Positions 36,238 to 45,304 of a DNA stretch of 64,000 bases are shown in pieces. The stretch is from NCBI GenBank assembly GCA_945913025.1, contig CAMECJ010000002.1:147066-211065 (forward strand). The letters are read 5' to 3'. Position 1 is the first letter of the stretch. Every line of letters starts with the position of its first letter. The notes beneath the pieces were generated by a model. The model did not search any database. It had not been told where the DNA came from and was given only the letters and a program-made list of their open reading frames with translations. This stretch comes from an uncultured Elusimicrobia bacterium. Its GTDB lineage: Bacteria > Elusimicrobiota > Elusimicrobia > Elusimicrobiales > Elusimicrobiaceae. The position numbers and the translations under genes are program-made.

Positions 36238-37211
36238 AAATTCTCCTGTTTTCCGGCGGAGGTTACTCCGCACGCGCACCAATGGCGCGGATAAATTTCC
36301 GACAGCTCAAAAGCCTTCGTTTCACAGGCGGCGCACGATTGCGCGCAGCGCGGCGCGAACGGACACGCCCAATCTGCCCGTTCCGCGCAAACGGAAGCGG
36401 TTTGCGAAACGTCAAAAGGAGCTCCCCCAACGCGGGGCACCGCCGCCAACAGTGCGCGGGTGTAGGGATGAAGCGGATTTGCAAACAACTCTGCCGCTGC
36501 GGCGCGTTCCACAATGCGCCCTTTATACATCACGGCGATTTCGTCGCACAAAAAGCGGGCGACGGCAAAATCGTGCGTGACAAACAGCATAGCGATTTGC
36601 CGCTCCCGCCGGATTTTTTTAAGCAAATTCAAAATCTGCGCCTGCACGGACACGTCCAGCGCGGAAACGGGTTCGTCCGCCACCAAAATTTTAGGGTTCA
36701 GCGCAAGCGCGCGCGCAATACAGATGCGCTGGCGCTGTCCGCCGGAAAACTCGTGCGGATAGCGTTCCAAAAACGTCTCGGACAATCCGACGGACGATAA
36801 TAAATCTTTCAAAAACGCGCCGCGTTCGGTACGGTCTTTTTGCAGACCGTGGATATCAAGCGGTTCGCTTAAAATTTGGCGTATGCTCATACGCGGGTCC
36901 AAACTGGCGTACGGATCCTGATACACCACCTGCATTACGCGCCGCACGTCTTTCCACTCTGCTTTAGAAAGTTCCGCCGTGTTTTTTCCGTCCGCCAGTA
37001 CAACGCCGGACGTCGGCTTCTCAATGCCTAAAAGCACTTTGCAAAGCGTTGTTTTTCCGCAGCCGGACTCGCCGACAAGCCCCAACACGCCACCGGCGGG
37101 TACGGATAAACTGACGTCCTTTAAAACGGGAAACTTCTCCCCCTTTCCGAACAGCCACTTGCGCCGGAAATACGTTTTATAAAGATGTTTGATTTCCACG
37201 CACGCGCTCAT
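36234..37211 (-). CDS. dppF: Peptide ABC transporter ATP-binding protein (DppF/OppF type)
   Basis: This 325-residue ATPase powers peptide import with DppD. It has Walker A GESGCGKTT, signature FSGGQRQR and Walker B ILVADEPVSALD. The C-terminal oligopeptide-transporter extension has spaced Cys (CPFAPRCAQSC) that may bind an Fe-S cluster, as in this family. The ATG at 37211 follows GGAGG and overlaps the dppD stop. Confidence 0.93.
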   Translation of the reverse strand: MSACVEIKHLYKTYFRRKWLFGKGEKFPVLKDVSLSVPAGGVLGLVGESGCGKTTLCKVLLGIEKPTSGVVLADGKNTAELSKAEWKDVRRVMQVVYQDPYASLDPRMSIRQILSEPLDIHGLQKDRTERGAFLKDLLSSVGLSETFLERYPHEFSGGQRQRICIARALALNPKILVADEPVSALDVSVQAQILNLLKKIRRERQIAMLFVTHDFAVARFLCDEIAVMYKGRIVERAAAAELFANPLHPYTRALLAAVPRVGGAPFDVSQTASVCAERADWACPFAPRCAQSCAACETKAFELSEIYPRHWCACGVTSAGKQENL

Positions 37212-38173
37212 TTTTCCTCCAGCCAACAGCGCACCTGACGGCCGTCCTTTTCAAACAGCGGAGGCAGGCTCGCGCGGCATTTTTCAAACGCTTTTGGGCA
37301 GCGCGGCGCAAACGGACAGCCCGCGCCGCATTCTCCCGCTACAGGAGGGTTTCCGGCAATGGCGGGCAATTCTTCGCGCGTTTCATTTAACGAAGCCAAA
37401 GACGCCAACAACCCCTGCGTATACGGGTGCAAGGGGCGTGCAAATAACTCGGCCGCGGGGGCTTTTTCCATACACAGGCCGCCGTAAAGGACCAGAACGT
37501 CGTCGGCGATTTGCGCGGCGAGCGCCAAATTGTGCGTAATAAAAACAACCGCCGTTCCCGCCGCGCGCTGAAGTTTTTTCACAAGCCCCAAAATCTGCGC
37601 CTGAATGGTAACATCCAACGCAGTGGTGGGTTCGTCCGCAATCAGCACCTCCGGCGAAAGCGCAAGTGCCATTGCAATCATCACGCGCTGGCACATACCG
37701 CCCGAAAATTGAAAGGGATATTCGTCCAATCGTTTTTCCGCATCCGCAATTCCCACGCGCGAAAGCAGGACGGCGGCTTCCCGCCGCGCGTCCGGACGGG
37801 AAATCTTACGGTGGGCGCGAAGCGTTTCCGTCAGCTGTTCCCCGATGGAAAGCACAGGGTTTAAACTGGCGGAAGGGTCCTGAAAAATCATTGAAATTTT
37901 ATTGCCGCGCACCGCTCTGAGGGCGGAAGGAGAAAGGGAAAGCAAATTTTTGCCGTTAAAAAGGATTTCTCCGCCGCTGATGTGCGCCGTCTGCGGCAAG
38001 AGTTGTAAAAGGGATAAAGCGTGTACCGTTTTGCCGCTGCCCGATTCCCCCACCACCGCCAGTACGCGCCCTTTTTCAAGAGAGTACGAAAGCCCGCGCA
38101 ACACGGCAGCGGTGCGCTTGTCTACGGTAAACTCCACCCGCAAATCGCGGACGGCCAATACGGGAGCGGTCAT
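37208..38173 (-). CDS. dppD: Peptide ABC transporter ATP-binding protein (DppD/OppD type)
   Basis: This is the second ATPase of the transporter, 321 residues. It has Walker [10 protein letters not shown], signature FSGGMCQR (one Cys in place of the more usual Arg/Gln), Walker [13 protein letters not shown], and a C-terminal extension with [18 protein letters not shown]. It is the first gene of dppD-dppF-peptidase-dppB-dppC. TATAAT lies six bases before the ATG with TGC before it and no ribosome site, so the operon mRNA should start at the start codon. Confidence 0.93.
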   Translation of the reverse strand: MTAPVLAVRDLRVEFTVDKRTAAVLRGLSYSLEKGRVLAVVGESGSGKTVHALSLLQLLPQTAHISGGEILFNGKNLLSLSPSALRAVRGNKISMIFQDPSASLNPVLSIGEQLTETLRAHRKISRPDARREAAVLLSRVGIADAEKRLDEYPFQFSGGMCQRVMIAMALALSPEVLIADEPTTALDVTIQAQILGLVKKLQRAAGTAVVFITHNLALAAQIADDVLVLYGGLCMEKAPAAELFARPLHPYTQGLLASLASLNETREELPAIAGNPPVAGECGAGCPFAPRCPKAFEKCRASLPPLFEKDGRQVRCWLEEK

Positions 38174-38188
38174 ATTATTATTATAGCA
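38174..38188 (-). promoter_or_regulatory. Extended -10 promoter of the dpp operon (leaderless)
   Basis: Minus strand TGC TATAAT (38188-38180), six bases, ATG at 38173. Confidence 0.65.
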
Positions 38189-38268
38189 ATTACGGACGAC
38201 GCCCGCCCGTAACAAAAAACCGCCCCCCTAAACAGCGGAGGGCGGGGTGAGATTTCTATACAACTGCA

Positions 38269-38838
38269 CTATTCGCCTTCGCCTTCGCTTGCGCCGTCCG
38301 TAATATCATCTGCATAATATTCCGGATTTTTAGTAGTGTTAGTATAATCAGTATACGTATCTTGTCCGCCGAAGTCCGCACACAACGCCTTATCATCGTC
38401 TTCGCTAGCACCGGCAGCGGGTTTACACATTGCACGGCCGGGGCTATCATACTTTCTATAGATGGTATATTTATACTGGCCAGACCCTTCACGCACGGCA
38501 CGTACACCAGACTTATTACCCGTATTAGTTGCATTACCAACTAAGGTAATGGCAAAACCATTTCCACCGGCACCTTTGGTATGGTACGTAGCCGTGTCAT
38601 CTGCATTTGCAGGAGCCACATCCAAGGCACTCCAAGCAGTGGTATATCTACCGGTTTTCATTTTATAACGCTGTTGGGCATTAACCACCGCTCCAATTAG
38701 CGTCTCCGCCTCTGCAACACGGCTGCGTTCTACCGCTTTGAAGTACGCCGGCATTGCCATCGCGGCCAAAATACCGATGATGAGCACTACAACTAAGAGC
38801 TCAATCAACGTGAACCCTTTGTTATTATTCTTAATCAT
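38269..38838 (-). CDS. Type IV pilin-like protein, unit 6
   Basis: This 189-residue prepilin has the most canonical short leader (MIKNNNKG) before FTLIELL, with Glu5 present. The helix is [17 protein letters not shown]. The αC region has AQQRYKMKTGRYTTAW, usual for major pilins, and the head is Thr/Asn/Gly-rich with two Cys (MCKP, LCADF) that could form the D-loop disulfide. The C-terminus is acidic (DGASEGEGE). GGAGAGA precedes the ATG. It is the best major-pilin candidate in the window, though no assembly genes are near. Confidence 0.93.
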   Translation of the reverse strand: MIKNNNKGFTLIELLVVVLIIGILAAMAMPAYFKAVERSRVAEAETLIGAVVNAQQRYKMKTGRYTTAWSALDVAPANADDTATYHTKGAGGNGFAITLVGNATNTGNKSGVRAVREGSGQYKYTIYRKYDSPGRAMCKPAAGASEDDDKALCADFGGQDTYTDYTNTTKNPEYYADDITDGASEGEGE

Positions 38839-38928
38839 TTTTCTCTCCTTTCTACTAGTTTTCTTTATGGCGGCCCGATTTGGGATACTGTAGGAGTTTT
38901 TATATAACCCAAACCGGACCGTTACCCC

Positions 38929-38956
38929 ACTGTATCAAAAAAAAAAAACAAGTCAA
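38929..38956 (-). promoter_or_regulatory. T-tract promoter of pilin unit 6
   Basis: Minus strand TTGACT (38956-38951), TG, twelve T, GA, TACAGT (38934-38929), spacing 16. The transcribed leader can form a stem GGTCCGGTTTGGG / CCCAAATCGGGCC (~38924-38868). Confidence 0.7.
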
Positions 38957-39250
38957 GGCTTTCTTCTTTTGGTATCGACAAAAAGTAAGCAACAAATCTT
39001 CTTTCTTCTTTTTCTGACAGCAGAAAAAGAAACAAAAAGACTGCCCGCACGCGGCCATAAAAAGCAGTCCTTACGCAGCGTATTTATACGGAATCTCGTT
39101 GTTACGAAACGACAGATTTCGGATTACGACCTTCCGGAATGACCTAAAGGGTGTTTCCGCAAGAACACAAGTTTTAGTTTCAGCGGACAAAAGTAAGAAC
39201 GGACGGAAAAACACTTTCCGTCCGTTCTGCGAATTATGAAAGATAACATC
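38957..39250. repeat. Gene-free stretch with one dispersed repeat
   Basis: 39072-39160 is a copy of the dispersed repeat (TATACGGAATCTCGTTGTTACG, in part, and CTTCCGGAATGACC). 38961-38990 resembles the hairpin region next to pilin unit 1's promoter. No gene is supported. Confidence 0.6.
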
Positions 39251-39255
39251 AGTTG

Positions 39256-40467
39256 TTATTCAAATTTCTCCTTAAACCATTTGATAACCCATTCCGGTTT
39301 ATAGTCAATAATCTTGCGGTTGTGCGGCGTGTAACTCTCCGGCGGCGCAATAATCTGTTTTTTGCGCGGCAAGAGCGGATAAACGTAATTTGTCACTACC
39401 TCAATATTGGGATACCACAAATTGTGAACTTTTTTATCCACCCAGTGCTGCAAACCTAAATTGGGCAAATTGAGCCCCGCCGAAGCCGCCCAAAATACGG
39501 AATTAACCGCTATCACATACAGCGCAAACTCCGCCTTGAGCAGTGACAGCAAATGCCACGTTTGATTAATGGAAAATTTCTTGATATCTATTTCCAAATA
39601 GTCCGCGTTTTCCACAGGGCCGCCTTTCGTAACACTCATCACAAAATACCCTTCTGCAATTAATCCCTCCGCCAGTGCGCGCATATGCGGGTATACGTAA
39701 TTGGAACCGCGGGAATCAAGCTGTAAAAATACAATGCCCTTTGTTCCCCGCGCTTTTAAGCGCACAGCCTCCAAGGTTTCGGCTACTACAGGAGCGATCG
39801 TTTTCGGGAAATACATCACGGGCGCGGGAACGTCTTTCGGCGCGGGAAGAGAGAAAGTTTCAAACAAACTCGTCACGCGGTGCGGGACGTGGATACCGTA
39901 TTCGTAATATACGGGAACGGCCAGAAAATCTTCCGGAATGTTTTTGAATGCTTGCGAATAATCGTAGTTTTTCCAAATCAGCGGGTGGCGCGTTCCCTCA
40001 AAATAAAACACTTTATCAAAGTGCGGATTTTCTTCCAAAAGTTTGCCCACCAGCGGAGAGTTGTTGCGGTCAAACTTGGCCCCCACGTGTGCGTGAAACG
40101 AAAGGTTGGGATATTTCTTTTTAAGCGCGGCCAGCATGGGCGTAGTATACAAATAATCGCCGATTCCCATAAAAAAAATGAGAGCCACGCCTTTTAGCTT
40201 CGGGTTGACGGCAAGGGCCTTGTCCAAATCATAAAATACGTGTTCGTGGCGGTAAAGCGGACGTTTGATGCGGTGCCATTCTTTATTAACGGGCAAAGTT
40301 TCCCGCACGGGCTTACCGTGTACGTGTTTTTTGTCGAACTGATACCATACGGGCGTATGGGTATGAAGAAAAAAGAAAATCTTGTGAAACAGCCACCGGA
40401 GCGCTTCGTAACAAACGCACACTTCGCGGTGGGAACACATCAAATTACGCCATTTATATTCTTGCAT
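39256..40467 (-). CDS. GT9-like glycosyltransferase (heptosyltransferase family)
   Basis: This 403-residue GT-B-type enzyme is probably involved in LPS core or surface glycan assembly at the inner face of the membrane. The region FFMGIGDYLYTTPMLAALKKKYPN (in part) matches the GT9 N-terminal GD.L.T.P pattern, and the C-terminal half has NSVFWAASAGLNLPNLGL, similar to the nucleotide-sugar site of heptosyltransferases. The N-terminal ~90 residues are extra. I chose ATG at 40467, six bases after a TGC TATACT box; Met10 is an alternative. The sugar is unknown. Confidence 0.72.
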   Translation of the reverse strand: MQEYKWRNLMCSHREVCVCYEALRWLFHKIFFFLHTHTPVWYQFDKKHVHGKPVRETLPVNKEWHRIKRPLYRHEHVFYDLDKALAVNPKLKGVALIFFMGIGDYLYTTPMLAALKKKYPNLSFHAHVGAKFDRNNSPLVGKLLEENPHFDKVFYFEGTRHPLIWKNYDYSQAFKNIPEDFLAVPVYYEYGIHVPHRVTSLFETFSLPAPKDVPAPVMYFPKTIAPVVAETLEAVRLKARGTKGIVFLQLDSRGSNYVYPHMRALAEGLIAEGYFVMSVTKGGPVENADYLEIDIKKFSINQTWHLLSLLKAEFALYVIAVNSVFWAASAGLNLPNLGLQHWVDKKVHNLWYPNIEVVTNYVYPLLPRKKQIIAPPESYTPHNRKIIDYKPEWVIKWFKEKFE

Positions 40468-40482
40468 ATAATAAGTATAGCA
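40468..40482 (-). promoter_or_regulatory. Extended -10 abutting the GT9-like gene
   Basis: Minus strand TGC TATACT (40482-40474), six bases, ATG at 40467. A TTGGCA lies 19 bases upstream. Confidence 0.6.
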
Positions 40483-40614
40483 GTTATTCTTCCGCGTTTG
40501 CCAAATATAACCCAAAGTTATACAATATATACAAGTCGGAGTATCCCTCCGTACTGCCGCGTTTTGCGCGGCGTTTTACCGTTTTAACTTTACGCAAAAG
40601 GAGACTTCTCTACT

Positions 40615-43600
40615 ATGGCTAAACTAGTTGCTATGGACGGCAACGGTGCAGTATCCCACGTCGCCCATGCCACCAACGAAGTAATCGCTATTTACCCGAT
40701 TACCCCGTCCTCCACGATGGGTGAAATCTGCGACGCAAAAAGCGCCAAAGGCGAAACCAACATCTGGGGCAACGTCCCGTCCGTAAGCGAGCTGCAGTCC
40801 GAAGGCGGCGCTTCCGGCGCGGTGCACGGCTCCCTTACCGCCGGAGCATTGACCACCACTTTTACCGCTTCTCAGGGTTTGCTCTTAATGATTCCGAATA
40901 TGTACAAAATCGCCGGCGAACTGACGCCCACCGTGTTCCACGTGTCCGCGCGCGCCATTGCCACCACGGCGTTGTCCATCTTCGGCGACCATTCCGATGT
41001 TATGGCCGTCCGCCAGACCGGCTGGGCTATGCTCTGCTCCGATAACCCGCAGGAAGCCATGGATATGGCTTTAATCTCGCAGGCCGCCACGCTGCGCGCC
41101 CGCGTGCCTTTTGTGCATTTCTTTGACGGCTTCCGCACCAGCCACGAGCTGAACATGGTGGAACCCCTGTCCAAAGAACAGATGAAAGAAATGATTAACG
41201 ACGAGCTGGTGGCCGAACACAAAGCCCGCGGATTAAATCCGGAACACCCCACCGTGCGCGGTACCGCCGCCAATCCGGACGTGTACTTCCAAGCCCGCGA
41301 AGCCGTCAACAAATTCTACAACGCCGTACCCGCTATCGTAAAAGAAGAAATGGCCAAATTTGAAAAAATCTCCGGCCGCAAATACGACCTCTTCCAATAC
41401 TTTGGTGCGCAGGATGCCGAAAGAATCGTCGTCATTATGGGTTCCGGCGCCGACGTGGCCCAAAACGCCGTGGAAAGTATGGAAGGCGAAAAAGTGGGCG
41501 TACTCAAAATCAAACTCTTCCGCCCCTTCTCCATTGAAGATTTCGTACGCGTAATTCCGTCTACGGTTAAAAAAATCGCCGTGATGGACCGCACCAAAGA
41601 ACCCGGCTCTATGGGCGAACCGTTGTTCCAGGACGTTTGCGCCGCGTTCCTTACCCAAGAAGCCAAAGCCAAATTTGCCGCTACCCCGCTCATCATCGGC
41701 GGACGCTACGGTATCGGCTCCAAAGATTTTACGCCGTCCCACGTCAAAGCCGTGTTTGACAACCTGGCCAAAGACGAACCGATTAAAGATTTCGTCGTCG
41801 GTATTAACGACGATTTGACCGGCAAATCTCTGCCCGAAGCCAAACTGGCCACCAAATCCGGCAGCGATATTTTCGCCGCCCTGTTCTACGGGTTGGGTTC
41901 CGACGGCACCGTGGGCGCCAACAAAAACACGATGAAAATCATCAGCGCCAACGGCTTCTTCGCCCAAGGATATTTCGTCTACGACTCCAAAAAATCCGGC
42001 TCGATGACGACTTCCCACATCCGCTTCGGCAAAAACTATATCCGCGCGCCTTACCTCATCCAATCGGCTGACTTTATCGGAGTACACATGTTTGATTTCT
42101 TGGATAAATACGATGTACTCGGTTCGGCCAAAGAAGGCGCCACCGTACTCATCAACGCCCCTTACGGCGCGGACGAAGTATGGAACCACCTTACCGCCGA
42201 AGTACAAAAAATCATCATTGACCGCAAATTGAAAGTCTACGTTATTGACGCTTCCGAAATTGCGCTCAAAACCGGTATGGGCAGCCGCACCAACACCATT
42301 ATGCAGACGGCCTTCTTCGGCATCGCGGGCGTAATCCCCGCCGAAAAAGCCATCGCCGACATTAAAGAAGCCATCAAAAAAACGTATTCCAAAAAAGGCG
42401 AAGAAATCGTACAGAAGAACTACAAAGCCGTGGACGCCGCCTTGGCGGGCCTGCACGAAGTAAAATATCCGGCTGAAGTTTCTTCCAAACTGCACACCAA
42501 AGCCCCCGTTCCGGCCGACGCCCCCGCGTTTGTAAAAGACGTTTTGGGCGAAATGATTGCCGGCCGCGGCGATAAACTGCCCACCTCCGCTATGCCGGAA
42601 GGCGGCGTGTATCCGACGGGCACCACCCAGTACGAAAAACGCAACATCGCCATTATGGTTCCGCAGTGGGATCCCAATACGTGTATCCAGTGCGGTTTCT
42701 GCTCTATGGTCTGCCCGCACGCCGCAATCCGCATTAAAGCGTACGACGGCGCGGCCTTGAAAGACGCTCCGAAAACCTTTAAATCCGCCGACGGAAAAGC
42801 TGACTTGGCCGGTTTAAAATTTACCGTACAAGTTGCGGTAGAGGACTGCACCGGATGCGGCGCGTGCGTATACAACTGCCCCGCCAAAAACAAAGAAAAT
42901 CCGGAAAAGAAAGCCCTCAATATGGTACACCAGCTTTCCGTGCGCGAGGACGAAATCGACAACTACGCGTTCTTCTTGGGCCTGAAACAAGCCGACGTGA
43001 AAACGAAAAAAGAATCCGTCAAAGGCTCCCAATTAAGACGCCCCTTGTTTGAGTTCTCCGGCGCGTGCGCGGGCTGCGGCGAAACGCCGTACGTCAAACT
43101 GTTGACCCAACTGTTCGGCGACCGCTTGGCCGTGGCCAACGCGACGGGCTGCTCCTCCATTTACGGCGGCAACCTGCCCACCACGCCTTACTGCAAACGC
43201 GACGACGGCAAAGGGCCGGCATGGGCGAACTCTCTCTTTGAAGACAACGCGGAATTCGGCCTTGGTATGCGCCTTGCGTTTGACCAGTTAAACCACGACG
43301 CCAAAGCCCTCCTCGCCGAAGCCAAAGAAGGCGGCCTTAAAGAACACGCGGCCTTGATTGACGCGCTCTTAAACGCCGACCAGACCACCGACGCGGGCGT
43401 GGAAGAACAACGTGCGCGTGTGGCGGAGCTGAAAGCAATCTTGAATAAAGGCGCGGAAAAAGGCTGCGACACCTGCAAACGCCTGCTCAGCTTGGCCGAT
43501 TACCTCGTCCGCAAATCCGTCTGGATTTTGGGTGGTGACGGCTGGGCCTACGATATCGGCTACGGCGGTTTGGACCACGTACTCGCCAGCGGCAAGAACA

Positions 43601-44184
43601 TCAAAATCTTGGTGCTGGATACGGAAGTGTACTCCAACACCGGCGGACAGATGTCCAAAGCTACGCCTTTAGGCGCTAAAGCCTTGTTCGCCGCGGGCGG
43701 CAAAACGATGCCGAAAAAAGACCTCGGTATGATTGCTATGACCTACGGCAACATCTATGTGGCGCAGGTAGCGATGGGCGCGAATATGAACCAGACCATT
43801 CAAGCCTTGGCGGAAGCCGACGCTTACGACGGTCCGGCCTTGGTCATCGCCTACGCGCACTGCATTGCGCATGGTATCGATATGTCCAAAGGTATGGGCG
43901 AAGCCAAGAGAGCCGTACAGGCCGGACGCTGGATTCTGTACCGCTTTAACCCCGAGGCCCGCTACGAAGGCAAGAACCCCTTGCACGTCGACAGCCCCTT
44001 GGGCGCCCCGACGCTCCCGCTGGCCGATTATATGAGCGGCGAAAACCGCTTCAAAGGCCTCATGAGAGACAACCCGGAACTGGCGAAAGAGCTTATCAAA
44101 CGCGCAGAATCCGAATACGCTTGGAGACGCGATTTGTATAAACAACTCGCGGCCATTGAACCAACTGAAAAAATCGTTAAGTAA
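40615..44184 (+). CDS. nifJ: Pyruvate:ferredoxin (flavodoxin) oxidoreductase
   Basis: This enzyme oxidises pyruvate to acetyl-CoA and CO2 and reduces ferredoxin, central to anaerobic fermentation. The 1189-residue single chain holds all domains. N-terminal pyruvate-binding region (ITPSSTMGE). Two ferredoxin-type clusters at ~690-760: CIQCGFCSMVCPHA and CTGCGACVYNCP. A third-cluster Cys set: CAGCGETPY and GCSSIYGGN. The TPP site has GDGWAYDIGYGGLDH and YSNTGGQMSKATP. AAAAGGAG precedes the ATG. Its 3' end is present three times in tandem just downstream. Confidence 0.98.
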   Translation: MAKLVAMDGNGAVSHVAHATNEVIAIYPITPSSTMGEICDAKSAKGETNIWGNVPSVSELQSEGGASGAVHGSLTAGALTTTFTASQGLLLMIPNMYKIAGELTPTVFHVSARAIATTALSIFGDHSDVMAVRQTGWAMLCSDNPQEAMDMALISQAATLRARVPFVHFFDGFRTSHELNMVEPLSKEQMKEMINDELVAEHKARGLNPEHPTVRGTAANPDVYFQAREAVNKFYNAVPAIVKEEMAKFEKISGRKYDLFQYFGAQDAERIVVIMGSGADVAQNAVESMEGEKVGVLKIKLFRPFSIEDFVRVIPSTVKKIAVMDRTKEPGSMGEPLFQDVCAAFLTQEAKAKFAATPLIIGGRYGIGSKDFTPSHVKAVFDNLAKDEPIKDFVVGINDDLTGKSLPEAKLATKSGSDIFAALFYGLGSDGTVGANKNTMKIISANGFFAQGYFVYDSKKSGSMTTSHIRFGKNYIRAPYLIQSADFIGVHMFDFLDKYDVLGSAKEGATVLINAPYGADEVWNHLTAEVQKIIIDRKLKVYVIDASEIALKTGMGSRTNTIMQTAFFGIAGVIPAEKAIADIKEAIKKTYSKKGEEIVQKNYKAVDAALAGLHEVKYPAEVSSKLHTKAPVPADAPAFVKDVLGEMIAGRGDKLPTSAMPEGGVYPTGTTQYEKRNIAIMVPQWDPNTCIQCGFCSMVCPHAAIRIKAYDGAALKDAPKTFKSADGKADLAGLKFTVQVAVEDCTGCGACVYNCPAKNKENPEKKALNMVHQLSVREDEIDNYAFFLGLKQADVKTKKESVKGSQLRRPLFEFSGACAGCGETPYVKLLTQLFGDRLAVANATGCSSIYGGNLPTTPYCKRDDGKGPAWANSLFEDNAEFGLGMRLAFDQLNHDAKALLAEAKEGGLKEHAALIDALLNADQTTDAGVEEQRARVAELKAILNKGAEKGCDTCKRLLSLADYLVRKSVWILGGDGWAYDIGYGGLDHVLASGKNIKILVLDTEVYSNTGGQMSKATPLGAKALFAAGGKTMPKKDLGMIAMTYGNIYVAQVAMGANMNQTIQALAEADAYDGPALVIAYAHCIAHGIDMSKGMGEAKRAVQAGRWILYRFNPEARYEGKNPLHVDSPLGAPTLPLADYMSGENRFKGLMRDNPELAKELIKRAESEYAWRRDLYKQLAAIEPTEKIVK

Positions 44185-44200
44185 TTTACGGTAAAGCGTT

Positions 44201-44240
44201 GAAAGCCCCCTGCGAGCGCAAGCAAGCTAGGGGCTTTCTT
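44201..44240 (+). terminator. nifJ terminator, first copy
   Basis: GAAAGCCCC / GGGGCTTTC with internal GCGAGCGCAAGC pairing. Confidence 0.85.
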
Positions 44241-44328
44241 ATACCCAAAATAGCCGCGATTTGTATAAACAACTCGCGGCTATGGTTCCCGGCGAAAAAG
44301 TAGAAAAATAGTTTGTAGAGAAAGCGTT

Positions 44329-44368
44329 GAAAGCCCCCTGCGAGCGCAAGCAAGCTAGGGGCTTTCTT
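44329..44368 (+). terminator. nifJ terminator, second copy
   Basis: Same stem as at 44201-44240, 128 bases downstream. Confidence 0.85.
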
Positions 44369-44453
44369 ATACCCCAAATGGCCGCGATTTGTACAAACAA
44401 CTCGCGGCCATAATTCCAGCCACAAAGTAGAACAACCATTTAATCCAATTTAT

Positions 44454-45104
44454 TTAGCAACAGTAACAATCTTCATTTTGTGGGACATTCAACATCTTAG
44501 ACAACTCCTCAGCACTGAAAGGGATATTTTTCAAACCACAGTCCCAGTCATCGCCAACTTGCAACGCAAACCCCTTTTGGGGATCATAACACAAGCAATC
44601 ATCTCCATATAACGCCTTAGCAGGATATGAATCTCTACTAAAGTAAGAATACTCAAAGTTTTTCGTTTTTATAAAACGCCCACTGTTATTTATTGTTAAG
44701 TCTTCACCAGGAATCTGTATATCTAAGTCTCCCAACTCACAACCAAAATCTTTGCCCATATCTCCACCTGCCAATTTACAAACTTCCCCAGCACTTGATA
44801 TAGCTTTTAAGTTAACAAAAGCCTCTGAGAAACGTGATTTGATAGTAACTTTTTGGTACTGCGGCAGTGCAACCGCAGCTAAAATACCAATAATCAACAC
44901 GACCACCAATAATTCAATTAAGGTAAAACCCGTCTTACAGGGGCTTACGGTAACGGCCTGTTGCTTTTCAAGATGACGGTAAAACATACAATTATTCCCA
45001 TCATCGTCACCCTGAACTTGTTTCAGGGTCCATACATACCACTTCGTTTTATTAACAACCGGATGCTGAAACAAGTTCAGTATGACATCAAACAATCCTT
45101 TCAT
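44454..45104 (-). CDS. Type IV pilin-like protein, unit 7, 59-residue repeat-derived leader
   Basis: The protein has 216 residues. It starts MKG like unit 1, with the same GGAGGAAAATAAA upstream. The next ~56 residues come from inserted sequence, including an LNLFQHPVVN stretch encoded by a CTGAACTTGTTTCAG-type palindrome and a second inverted copy (QVQGDDDG). FTLIELL begins only at residue 60; Glu5 and the helix [20 protein letters not shown] are intact. The head ends Asp/Cys-rich (NEDCYCC), like unit 2. An internal start at Met40 is possible. The T-tract promoter is at 45221-45246. Confidence 0.86.
   Translation of the reverse strand: MKGLFDVILNLFQHPVVNKTKWYVWTLKQVQGDDDGNNCMFYRHLEKQQAVTVSPCKTGFTLIELLVVVLIIGILAAVALPQYQKVTIKSRFSEAFVNLKAISSAGEVCKLAGGDMGKDFGCELGDLDIQIPGEDLTINNSGRFIKTKNFEYSYFSRDSYPAKALYGDDCLCYDPQKGFALQVGDDWDCGLKNIPFSAEELSKMLNVPQNEDCYCC
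44985..45095. repeat. Two palindromic repeats inside the pilin unit 7 leader
   Basis: On the plus strand, CCTGAACTTGTTTCAGG at ~45012-45028 and GCTGAAACAAGTTCAG at ~45065-45080, opposite in orientation. Related copies lie in pilin units 4, 5 and 10. Confidence 0.8.
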
Positions 45105-45220
45105 TTTATTTTCCTCCATCAAAAAACTCATCCTGAGTCGTTTCTGATCAGAATCTACCGATTTTGACGAAATAAACCCCAATCGGCAGATCCCGTACAG
45201 AAACCCTACGGAATAACCCT

Positions 45221-45246
45221 ATCGTATCAAAAAAAAAACGGGTCAA
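45221..45246 (-). promoter_or_regulatory. T-tract promoter of pilin unit 7
   Basis: Minus strand TTGACC (45246-45241), CG, ten T, GA, TACGAT (45226-45221), spacing 14, the shortest of the seven. Confidence 0.65.
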
Positions 45247-45289
45247 GGCTTACCAAAATGGACCGCAGTAAGTAAGCGGACACATTATT

Positions 45290-45304
45290 TGATAGAATAA
45301 AAAG
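45290..45304 (+). promoter_or_regulatory. Extended -10 abutting the ankyrin gene
   Basis: TGA TAGAAT (45290-45298), six bases, ATG at 45305. Confidence 0.6.

Larger units (their letters stand above)
44128..44434 (+). repeat. Tandem copies of the nifJ 3' end and terminator
   Basis: The unit starts CGCGATTTGTA(T/C)AAACAACTCGCGGC and recurs at 44128, 44255 and 44383, 127-128 bases apart. The first copy is the true nifJ end. The second and third still encode RDLYKQLAA plus a few residues and a stop, but have no start codon. Terminator stems are included in copies one and two. Confidence 0.92.

Noticed and set aside
41233..42720. 495-codon open frame antisense to nifJ
   Set aside because: It lies wholly inside nifJ, whose identity is certain; composition (Gly/Phe/Val-rich, no motifs) is what GC-rich antisense of a coding region gives.
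44255..44434. Extra small genes downstream of nifJ
   Set aside because: The frames are copies of the nifJ C-terminus without start codons or ribosome sites.
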